Assembly (NCBI GenBank): GCA_964007475.1 | Contig: OZ023273.1 | Coordinates: forward strand, 145,053,308 to 145,117,307 | Direction of reading: 5' to 3' | Source of the DNA: Hybos culiciformis | Taxonomy: Eukaryota > Arthropoda > Insecta > Diptera > Hybotidae | Length of the DNA stretch: 64,000 nucleotides | Shown: positions 1-10,500 of the stretch, piece after piece | How the letters are laid out: each line of letters opens with the position of its first letter | Position numbering within the stretch: the stretch's first letter is position 1 | The notes under the pieces: model-generated | Seen by the model: the letters and a program-made list of their open reading frames with translations, nothing else | The model's database searches: none | Told to the model about the DNA's origin: nothing | Program-made: the position numbers and the translations under genes

Positions 1-565
1 AATTTTTATGATGATGTTTTATGACTTTGAACTTCTGAACTGCTGCTGTTTTATTTGTTATTTATAAACATGTATAAATTTAAAATGTTGAAATTATAAT
101 TTTATTTGCAATAATAACAATAATGATTAGCATAAAATATAAAAAGTTGAAATTATTATTATTGCAAATTGCAATTAACATTTAAGAACTTCAGTTTATA
201 TAAATGGTAGGTATAAATTATTTTCATAAATTTTTTAATATTTTTTTTTTAAACATAAAAAATTAAATATGAATTTTTTTTCGATTGCTTTAAAATGAAA
301 ATAATAACGATTCTGTTTCTATAATAAACTTTTCTTTTTTTTTTTTTTTAACTGGTTAGAAAAACATAATATTTTAAATTTTAAATGAAAAAAAAAGAAG
401 ATATTTAAAGGTTTTTTCTGTCCTGAAAAAATTTATTTTTATTGCCATTTTTATTGTGAAACGCACTAAATGAAAAAAACAACAAAAAAAAATCATAAGA
501 ATATAAATTCTATTAGAATTTAATAAAAAAATTACTCAGACTCTATAATAGTGCTGTTTTAATTG

Positions 566-834
566 AAAAAGGACATATCTGCATTTTTATTGTTTTGAGT
601 TATAATAGTTTTACTGTTTTTGTTTCTGCTTTCACGAATTTTCCAAATAAAGTTAAAATTTCTTAAAATAATATGCTTGAGTTAGTTGGAAATTAATGAA
701 CTGAAAATAAACATGATACTCCTTCTGCAAATTGACTTGTAGCAGATATACTCTTATATGCTTTTTGATTACAAAAGTTCAGCACTTCAAAGCATTTTCA
801 AAGCACTGCTTGTAAGCAAAAAGGACATATCTGC
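566..834 (+). repeat. Two copies of a 17-bp motif upstream of the candidate small gene
   Basis: AAAAAGGACATATCTGC occurs exactly at 566-582 and 818-834. The second copy abuts the TATA box. It could be a paired upstream regulatory element or a leftover of a local duplication. Confidence 0.5.
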
Positions 835-835
835 C

Positions 836-843
836 TATAAAAA
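836..843 (+). promoter_or_regulatory. TATA box of candidate small gene
   Basis: TATAAAAA sits 24 bases before an initiator-like TCAGTT at 860-865. This is close to the usual insect core-promoter spacing. It lies directly after the second copy of a 17-bp motif (818-834). Confidence 0.4.
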
Positions 844-859
844 TGTACATATGATTTTT

Positions 860-865
860 TCAGTT
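860..865 (+). promoter_or_regulatory. Initiator-like element, predicted transcription start
   Basis: TCAGTT matches the arthropod initiator consensus. With the TATA box upstream, the predicted start is the A at 862. No transcript evidence is available. Confidence 0.35.
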
Positions 866-1031
866 TACAGAGTCGACTGTTTTGAAGATACACGAATTTT
901 CTTAAGATATTTTTGAGTTAATTTAGTGCAAAAAAAGTTTAATTTTTCCTTGGAATAAAATGTCAAATTAGTCTCTACCCAACTAGCAAATTAGCTCTAT
1001 AAGAAGATTCAATTCTTTTAGTAGAAAGCTT

Positions 1032-1280
1032 ATGTATTCTAGTAACTGTCTATTAAGTATCACGAATCCTGTTATAACCTCAGAAGTGGCGAAAATTATA
1101 AGTATAATTTGTTATATAAGTATCTATAAATGGGTTAGTAAATGGCTAATAACATTCTTGAATTCTGTGACTAATCCCATTATTAGCCTGTATAACACTT
1201 TTTTTCATGAAAGAAAAGAGAAGGACAGCCATAAAAAAAAGAAGTGCATAAATATAGTATATAAAAAAGAAAATAGTTAA
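1032..1280 (+). CDS. Candidate small membrane protein gene, unrecognised (82 aa)
   Basis: I do not recognise this protein. The frame is 82 codons from ATG to TAA. The N-terminal half is hydrophobic with two possible membrane segments (about 19-33 and 38-57), and the tail is strongly basic (ERKEKDSHKKKK). Two similar segments, SITNPVITS and SVTNPIIS, suggest an internal duplication. The case for a gene is the layout: TATAAAAA at 836, TCAGTT at 860, the ORF, and AATAAA at 1296, all within 470 bases and without introns. A three-codon upstream ORF lies at 960-971. Against it, ORFs of this length arise by chance in A+T-rich DNA and no family is recognised. Confidence 0.35.
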   Translation: MYSSNCLLSITNPVITSEVAKIISIICYISIYKWVSKWLITFLNSVTNPIISLYNTFFHERKEKDSHKKKKCINIVYKKENS

Positions 1281-1295
1281 AAGAAAAGGAAAACC

Positions 1296-1301
1296 AATAA
1301 A
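1296..1301 (+). terminator. Polyadenylation signal of candidate small gene
   Basis: AATAAA lies 16 bases after the stop of the 82-codon ORF, with further AATAAA-like runs to 1318. The motif is common in A+T-rich DNA, so only its position gives it weight. Confidence 0.3.
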
Positions 1302-3315
1302 ATATAATAAATAAATATTTAGATGGGTATATGTAATGATAAAATAAATGTATTTGTATTTAATTTAACTTGTGCACATTTTAATTTTTAAATGTGTATT
1401 AAATTAAGTATATACAAAACTATTGCAATTGTTGAAAAAAATAAAATTGAATATAATGTCATCGTTAACTCAAAATTCAGTTTTCTGTAGACATGCCCTT
1501 TTTAATTACAACGGCATATATAGAATTCGGCAAAAATTAAAAAACTATTTGTTGAATTCATTATAAACTAATAAACTGAGAATTTTGACGATTTCTTGCT
1601 TTTAGCTCTATAAATCTTAGCCTTAGAGATTAATGATTTAATAAAAGACATTTACGAACCTTTAAAATATATATTTATACAATACGAAAACAAATCAACA
1701 CTTTTGTTAAACTATATTTTGGTACTTGGTAAAATTATTTCTTAATATTTAATATACAAAAGTGCAAGCCAATAACTATGAAATAAAGAATTGTCTGTTA
1801 TACTATTGTGAATCCATGGTTCGAAGAATTATATGCGGCGAACCTTACTTTGTATACATACTTTATTTTTTCCGTTTTGTGGAAAGAAAAAAAAAAACTT
1901 TATAAAATAAAAAAAAATATTAGGAAAATAAATTCTTAAATATGTACAAAGGATAATAATTTAACTTTTATGCGGGCTTTTTGTTTTATTTTTGCATATC
2001 TTTCTTCATGCAAAAATTTTCTTATTCAAAAGAAAGTAAGTTTTTTTTATTTCAATTAAAAATATTAAGAAAACATTTTCGTTTTCGACTGCTAGTGAAA
2101 CTAAAATATGTTAATGGGAATTTAAATTTCTGATAATTTTTTATTTTTCCAAATTAGTTTCATCGAAAGAACAATTTCTTAAATGCCATATTCTTCTGTT
2201 CGAGTACGAAAAAATTTTCGTATTTAGTTTATACTTAGTGCACCTTATATATGTATACAAGAATATCACAATCAAATTGGCCCTAAGAAAAATGTATGAT
2301 CAAACTCATGTTCACATATAATTTTGTAAAAATATTTTTAATTAAGTTGTTTTTGACGTGTTTGGAATATCTCATTTTATATTCGATTTCAACAATGCTT
2401 TTAAATCATCAAACTTTAACATATATGTTTGTTATTTGGAAATTCTTACTTTAAAAAACAAAACAAACACAAGTGGGCAAGTTGAAAAATTAACACAAAT
2501 TCTAGTCCGAGGTGGGAGATTGAAGGTCAGTTGTATATAATAATCGAATGTTATAAAGTTGTGTGAACCTAACACTTTGTTTTTTTTTTTGTTCACTAAA
2601 AATAAAAAATTATTATAATAATGGAAAAAGGACATGAAAATTATTTCACGAAAAAGAATTAAAATGCATATAAAAAGAAGATCTATTAACTTTTTTTTTT
2701 CCCCTACATAGAGAGAGTTGTGAAAAATAAAAAAGTTAAAATTGTGGTTGTAATGACCATTTTAAAAGAACTATTTTTGGTTGGGAAAACACAAATAAAA
2801 AACAAAAAAACATAAAAAAAAACTAATAAAATAACAAAATTTTTTATTCTTTATTTCATAAAGATCTTAAAAGTTGTTTTTAAAAGTAAAAAAAAAATAA
2901 ATAAATAAATAAAAAAAATTTAAGTAATGGTAAAAAAATACTTAATTTTTTGTCTTAAATGCGCGAATTTTTTCTTTTTTTTTGTTGAATTCATAGAAAA
3001 TAAAATAATTAACAATTTTAATTGGTAATTTGAATATTTGGCTTATTAAAATAAAATATCGACTGAAATAATTTTCAGCACTATTTTCAACTATTTAATG
3101 TAATTTATTCGATTCAAGACCGGCAGAATAAAAAATTAATATCAATTTTGGAAAGAAAATATTTTTTAGTCAGAAAATAATGAACTGAAATTAAATTGAA
3201 TGTATAATAACGAACATATTGAAAAAGTTTTTTCTTAAACTTGATGTTATTTAAATTCTATGACAAAATGTTTAGAAATATACTGTCTACAGACGGGTTC
3301 AATGAAATATAAGTA
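1302..3315. other. A+T-rich flank, no gene seen
   Basis: The stretch holds poly-A/T runs and short spurious ORFs. I find no splice-bounded coding segment on either strand. Confidence 0.5.
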
Positions 3316-3878
3316 AGGGAGAGGGCTGGGTTGTGGGTTGGGTTTTGTTTTTGGCCTATAAGTCATAAATTATTAAAATAAAGTATGTAGTGTTATACCT
3401 TGTTGGAAAGGTTATGTTCTTACGCAAGTTTTCTCCGAAGAAAGTATAGTTATTCAAAAAACTCAAATAAATTTTATGACCATTTGTGTAAGCACGTGAA
3501 AAAATGTCGAAAAAAAAAGTGGCTGGGTTGGGGGTCACCTCGAATTTTTCAACTCGTATATCATCACAATACCATACCAATTCGAAAAATATAAGATTTA
3601 AACTAAATGTTATGCATTCAATTCACCGTTTACGATTCATTCACTCAACAAAATAGCATTTTGAAAAAATCTTTATATCACTTTTTTTTATCGATTTTCA
3701 CACATGGATTATGCATCTTGTATAAGCAATACGTTCATTCACTTCGGTGTTCGCTTAAAAACTACCTTGTGTCAAAACAAAAATTTGTCAGTAGTTAGAT
3801 TCGCCACTTTTACTTTGCATGACAGAAAAAATCAGCTGACCCACAACACAGCTCGACCCACAACCCAGCCCTCTCCCT
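3316..3878. mobile_element. TA-flanked MITE with G-rich terminal inverted repeats
   Basis: The left end starts AGGGAGAGGGCTGGGTTG and the right end is its inverse complement (CAACCCAGCCCTCTCCCT). The match extends about 22 bases. TA dinucleotides at 3314-3315 and 3879-3880 flank it symmetrically, as for Tc1/mariner-type insertions. The right subterminal region repeats ACCCACAAC. The roughly 560-base interior has only short ORFs with no transposase signature, so this is non-autonomous. Confidence 0.75.
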
Positions 3879-3964
3879 TATAAAATAGTTTTTTTAATTT
3901 TATTATAAATAAATCAATAAAAAATTAAATAAAAGAAAAACTAAAAAAAAATAATAAAGATGAA

Positions 3965-4135
3965 TTATATTATATTAATTTATATTATATTAAATTATCT
4001 TAAAGATATTATATTATAGTACATTATATTTATATTATATTAAATTATATTATATTATATTATATTATATTATATTATGTTATATTATATTATTTTATAT
4101 TATATTATATTATATTATATTGTTTTATTATATTT
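3965..4135. repeat. ATATT pentamer satellite
   Basis: About 170 bases of imperfect tandem TATAT/ATATT units, with interruptions in the first third. It starts about 85 bases past the MITE. Confidence 0.85.
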
Positions 4136-7020
4136 TAGTATTATTTTTTGGAACATATCTTTTATAATCTCTTAAAAAAACGAAAAATATAGTTGTATTA
4201 TTGAAGAAAAATTTTGATTTTAATTTTTATATACATGAAAATTGAATAATAAAATTATAATGACAGCTTCCTTCCTTATTTTAATGCACATTTTTATCAA
4301 TCCTTTTATGTACATATTTTAATTGGATTTATAAATTTAAAACTGGAAAATCTGACAATGACCGCAAGGAAGAATGAATAAATTGGCCAAATTATCTCTT
4401 TTTATATATATTTATTTTTCTAATTAAGTTGAATATTATTTCATTTTAAGTTTTTAAATTTTAATTAGATTTATTTTTTTTTTTAATTTTAAACATAAAC
4501 TAATCTTTTATTTACCTTAATATAAAATTTGTTTATACATGTAGAGTACAAGACAAGGTATACATAGAAATTTATTCTTTAGGATAAAAAAAAAAAAGAA
4601 AAATAAAATACTAAAATTCATTTAACATAAAAAAAAAAGAACTTTTATCTCATCTACATTAGTTTTGATAAATTCACATTTATTTATATAGAAATAAATA
4701 AAATATATTATTTCATAATGTGGGAAAAATAATTTTCAAGTAATATGATAAAATATATAGGAAAATATAAACAAAACCACTATTATTTTTCCTTTTATAA
4801 CCTCTTTAATAATATCCTGTAAGAATTTTTTATACATAAGTTTTTTTTTCTTTACTCCTTTTTGTAACAAACGGTATGAATAAAACTTATGCTGTTTTGT
4901 TTGTTGCTTTTTTTTTAATATTTGTTATATATATATATATAGTTAGTAGTGTATTATACTATATAGTACATAAGAAATGTAAAGTATATGTATAGCTTCA
5001 AACATAAAGTTAATATACACTGAAATAATAATCATTAAATTTTATATTAATTTTAGAAGTGAAAATGAGTACTTCTGAAACAGAAACAAAATATTTTTCT
5101 ACATTTTTGAGGTAAGAGTTATAGTCATTATCATTATAATGATGGTAATTTTTATTTTTTTATTTATATAATACAGTTTTGTTTAGTTTTTTTTTTTTTT
5201 GTGGAAAATGAAAAATAAAATAACATTATAGAAAAAGTTTTTCACCTTATATTTTCTCGTGAGAAAAATCAAAATGAACAAAAATATATAATAATATAAA
5301 AGAAAGAATTTTTCAAATATTTTTTTTTTTATTATGTATAATCTTATGATACCATTTTTTTTTTGTACAAGTAACTATATATAGGTAGCAAGAAAATTTA
5401 TTTATTTTCTTCTTTAATAATAAAAATTCCAAAAATTAGATGAAAATTTGTACATATTGTATGTACGTAGAACAGTGTTTTGTTTTCATGAATTTTAAGT
5501 GAAAAATAACCTTTATGATGATTCCAAAAAGAGTATAATTTTTTTTTATCCTCTTTTAAAAATTTTTATTTTAATAATACATAATTTTTAAGGATTTTTA
5601 TCTTGTTTTTGTTATATGAATGGTGGTGGACTTTTCATAATCTAGCAAAGAAAAATTGAAGTGAAAATATAATTAAGGGTAAAATTAGTTAATTTTATAA
5701 TATGTACATAATATGTATTTATTTTTTCTAAGAAATTTTTTAAAGAATTTTTATCGGAAGTTCTTTTGAAATATGTTCCAAAGCGAATAATTTTGAGTGA
5801 AATGAATAACATATAAGATGAGCAAAATAAGGAAATGTGTTCTTGGGAGCTAAAAGCCAAAATCGTGTTTTTAATCGTTTGTCAGAACATAAAATTATAC
5901 TTATACATTATTCGTAAATGTTGCTAAAAATAAAATGTAAAAGATGAAAAAATTAAATCTTTTTTCCTTTTTATGCAAAACATTAACATTGTCCTCCTTT
6001 TTTTATTATTATTTAAATTTATAATTAAATTAAGAATAAAATTAAATTTTAAAGAAAAAATTGAAAGAATTAGTAAACACCTATTTTTAATAAAAAAAAA
6101 AGTTAATCAACTTTGACTATATCTCTAAAGGCCTGTGTGACAAGACAAGGATCCATTAAAAACTTTTTTAAAATTAATTATTTTTTCTAAATTGACAGCA
6201 TATTATTTTTTATTTTCCTTTTATTCATTATAATAATATCGCCAGGTAGGAAAAGTGAAAAATAAAAAGAATAAATAATAAAAAAATTAAAATGATATAC
6301 TGTCATTTATGTTGCTTGAACTTTTTTCCAAAAGGGAACGAAAATTAAAATGAAGTGTTTTAGAGTTTATGTTCTATGTATTATTTTCACATTATGTTTA
6401 CCAGAAAATTTCCTTATTGTTTACCGGAAAGTGAAATATAAAGAAAGTTTTCCTGCGTTTTTTTTTTTTAATTTATATGGGAAAAGACATGTATTCTTTT
6501 GAACTTAGACGTTTAATCTTTAAAAATAAACTTAAAAAAAAAAAAAAAATCATTTCCGTTTTGTATGAAACAATGTGAAATTTTTCTTAACTCGTTTTGA
6601 AGTTTATATGATTTAATGTTATGAATGAATATTTTAATAGTGTATTATATAGTGTATAAATAAAATATTAGATTTATCAAATAATTAAAGTTTAAGAAGT
6701 ATAATGTTTATAAATAAGTAATTTTTAAAATAAGAATAAATTGGATTACCACCTAAATTAAAATTTAAAGTAATTCTTCTGTAAAAGTTGGATATGAAAT
6801 TATCTCGTAGAAAATAAAACAAAATTTTATAATTTTTCCTCTTATTAACTAGATCAAGTAGTAAGAAAAACATTCAAGCCTTTCTATATTGTTTAAATTT
6901 TTTTTAAGATGATATCAAAACTGCCCTTTAAACTATATATTGTTTATACTTAATGAATTTTATAATAAAATTTAATATATTTATACAAAAGAAATCGATT
7001 TATATATAAATATTTTTTTT
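4136..7020. other. Downstream flank or 3' UTR of the receptor gene
   Basis: A+T-rich sequence with many homopolymer runs. It would hold the 3' UTR of the minus-strand receptor gene, or further terminal exons if the donor at 7034 is used. I could not pick out a convincing extra exon or a unique polyadenylation site. Confidence 0.45.
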
Positions 7021-7574
7021 TTAATTATATATACCTGGTGATACTCCTTGAAGTATGTCCAAAGTTTCGACACCAACAAATTCATGATTTTCCGGCAGAG
7101 AGCATTTCACTTGCGATGCCATATTATTTCCAGTTCGATGATAAGCATCATAAAATCCTATAATGCTTCCAGCACCTGGTACCGCAACATCATAGCTACT
7201 ACATTCACTGCTGCTACTTCCAAGTATATTGCAGCATCTTGATTTAACTCCACTTCCACTACCGGTATCAGATTTTTTAATTCTTTCTAATGTCCCTGAA
7301 GATTTTTCCATTTCATGCAAGGAAATATCACAACCATTTAATTTTTTATCACTATTATTGCTACCAACAATATAATTGTTACCAACAATTCCACTACTAC
7401 CAGTTTGTAAAATTGTATTTGAATTTGAATTTGTACTAACAACACCCAAGAATGTCTCTACAGATGATTTTGCTGTTGTTGTCGATGGTGTGGGCTGACA
7501 ATGCGATGTTGATATTATTGTCAATTGTAGGGGACCACTTTCGTTTTCTTTTTCTTTTTCATGGCTAGCATAAA
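7021..7574 (-). CDS. ADGRA last visible exon: cytoplasmic tail and stop
   Basis: The exon starts in phase 1 after TTATTCCTAG and runs open for 183 codons to a TAA at 7021-7023. The tail begins FYASHEKEKENESGPLQ and is rich in Ser, Thr, Asn and Gly. A more ordered end follows (IIGFYDAYHRTGNN, CSLPENHEFVGVETLDILQG). A good donor, CAG|GTATAT, lies at 7034 just before the stop. The true transcript may therefore splice on, and the last four residues as read could be intronic. No C-terminal PDZ ligand is seen at this stop. Confidence 0.75.
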
Positions 7575-10500
7575 CTAGGAATAAAATAATAGTTGTAATT
7601 GTATGAAATTTTTATTTGAAAATTTTTTTAAATTAAACATATAGATATACAAAAATAATAGTGGATTAAATTTGAATGAATTTAAGAAATTTCTTGGCTT
7701 CATTTCATTAAGTTTAAATTATTTCAATCTCGTTGAATAATTAAAAACATTTCCAAATACTCACAATTTAATGGACTATTTATTGATCCTGAGCAATAGT
7801 TTTCTTCTAGACTAGTTTTTGTGCTCGTCTTTTTCAAGCTTGACGTTGTTGATTCTGTTTTTGATTTTAAATTATATTCAGCTTTTATAACAAAGCAGAA
7901 TAAAATTCCAATTCCCTGAAAAAGGAAAAAACATTTTTTTATTTTTTTTTAATTAATTTTATGCAAGAAAATTAGTGAAATGAAAATTTTAGTATTATCT
8001 TAAATATTTTTTTTTAAAGAATTTTTTATTTAAAATAATTATATAGTGAAAAGTAATAATAGTTTGTTGAAAGTTATTTTAAGAATATATATTATGTAGT
8101 ATTATTTTCACTATGTTTTAACTATTAGTTTTTGTTTAAAATATTATTTATAACAGTAATGGGCCTTGAAGCGTAACTATTATTCAAAATTTGTGCCTAA
8201 ATATCAAATTTTAAATAACTGGCAATTTTATGAAAAGTTATGAAAAGTTTTAAATATATATTGAATTGTACACATATTTACATCATTTGGATGGCACCAG
8301 CGGGGCTCGTACATAGGTGCTGCGACACTGCAGCACCCTCAAGAAATTTCAAAAAATTGAACTCATAAATAAAATTTTTTGTTAGCTCTGAATTTTTTTT
8401 ACTTTAAAATTATTTTTAAATGAAATATAACAATTGCTGTAACATTTTATAAACAAAAGTAGCCTACTTTCAGGCTTACAGAAAATCAAATATAGAAAAT
8501 ACAGAAAGTACTTTTCAAAAATAGCTGCAGAAATCTTTTTAACAGATTTTTTGGAACTGCGAATTTCACAGTGCAGGTAATTTTTTTTTCATGAACAATT
8601 TAATACATTTTTATTGCGGTTAAGTTTTTTTCATGACTTGAATGTAAGGAAAAATGCACTGCCACAGAAGCAGTGCAGTGCGGCTGTATATTTTCTTAAA
8701 AATTTAAAAACAAATACCTATGTGGGAATTTTTTTGTTTGTTTTGGGATATTTTGAATGTGAAGAAAAATGCACTGCTTCAGAAGCAGCACAATTTTTAT
8801 ATGGGATATAGGTATTTTGTTTGCTTTTGTATTTTAAAAACTGATATATGAGTATATATCATAAAACATTTATAATTAAAAAAAAAGAGGTTGTTATTTT
8901 TTGCAGCACCCTCTTTCAAAACGTCCACGGGCCGCCACTGGATGGCACTAAAATTGTAGCTTACAGTATCCTTCAAATAGCTTTGGTTTTTTTTAAATAA
9001 GGGTAGTCTAGCTGGAATAACATAACCTTACATTTTACATAAATTTATAATATACATTGACAATATAACCTTAGTATTTTTCGCCTTCATGAACATAAAA
9101 ATATGATCAAAAGCTTGTAGATTATTAACCATTTTCGCTTCATTTGTGGGTAAATTTTTTAACAAACTTTTCTTCAAAAAAAAAAAATTTAATATTGAAA
9201 GATAAGTTTAAATCAAATAGCCTTAATAAAGTGTAATTTCAAGAAAAAAATAAAAGAAAATAAAATAAAAATACAAGATGAAAATATCTTGAAAAAACCT
9301 ATTTAGCTAAAGAAATGATGAAACGAAAAAATTGACTATAATATTTTAGTTTTAAGAGAAAAATAAACGGTTTTATCTGTACAAATAATGAAGTAATTTT
9401 TTATTAAATTTCCACAAGAATGAATATAATAAATCTTTTTTTGTAGCTTCTAAAAATCATTGAACAGAAGTTCATACAAACTTAGTTAAATGCGACGAAG
9501 TATTGCTACAGATTTTCTTTTTTTGTAAATTGTTTCTTGTAGTACTTCGCTGACGAATTGGGCCGAGGATTAGTAACATAATTTTTTAATATTGCGTTAA
9601 TAAAAATAAAACTTTGAAAATTTTAATTCCTACGTGAATGATAAATTTTCTCGATATTCAGTCACGTCCAGACTATACATTAATAACACATGTACGTTCA
9701 TATAAAATATCAAATATCTAAATGTTGATAAATAATTATTATTAAAATACTAAAAGATACGTAAATATACTTTATCTTTAAATGTGGATGAAATTAAAAA
9801 GAAAAAAAAAGGTGATTGTCAAAGAATCCTTTATTATAACGTAAAATAAATATATAATATAAGGTTTGATTATACGTTGTGCCTTAAAATTTTGTGGGAA
9901 AATAACTCATGAGTACATATATATAAAGTTGACACTAAGTCCATACTTTAACAGATATATATATATATATAAATATTTATATATTTTTTTGTTTTCAAGG
10001 GGATGGATATCCTTTCTAGACAGATTACTACATTTATATAAGATGAAATTTATTTATCAACGAAAAATTCATTATTCACTATTATTTATTACTATTTTAT
10101 AGGTTGAACAATTTAATAACTAGCTGGATGTACAATGTATATAAAAACTGATATATTTATATAAGCAATAATGGGTTAATAAAGTTTTTAGTTTCAAAGT
10201 AGAAATAAAAGAATTGTGAAATGATGATTTTTAGATTTTTATTTCAGTTATAATATAGTTTAAAGTAAATTATAATAAAACATGTTCGATATAAATAGAT
10301 GTGCTGGTATCAGCTCTTTTCTAATAAATGAATTTAGAAACAAAGTTTTGATTATTTATGCACATGATATAATATTTATAACAAAAGGATATAAAATGTT
10401 ATGTTAAGGCATATAAGATTAAGTTATTTTAAATCAAAACTAAACATTTATATTTTATGTATTATTATACGTACTCGTACATGATATAATTTTCTATGCA

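Noticed and set aside
3356..3798. Three short ORFs on both strands
   Set aside because: All lie inside the TA-flanked MITE and show no transposase or other domain.
7048..7242. Plus-strand frame over the receptor tail exon
   Set aside because: Antisense shadow of the real minus-strand exon.
8614..8811. 65-codon ORF
   Set aside because: Reads through the 115-bp internal repeat of a hAT element; not a gene.
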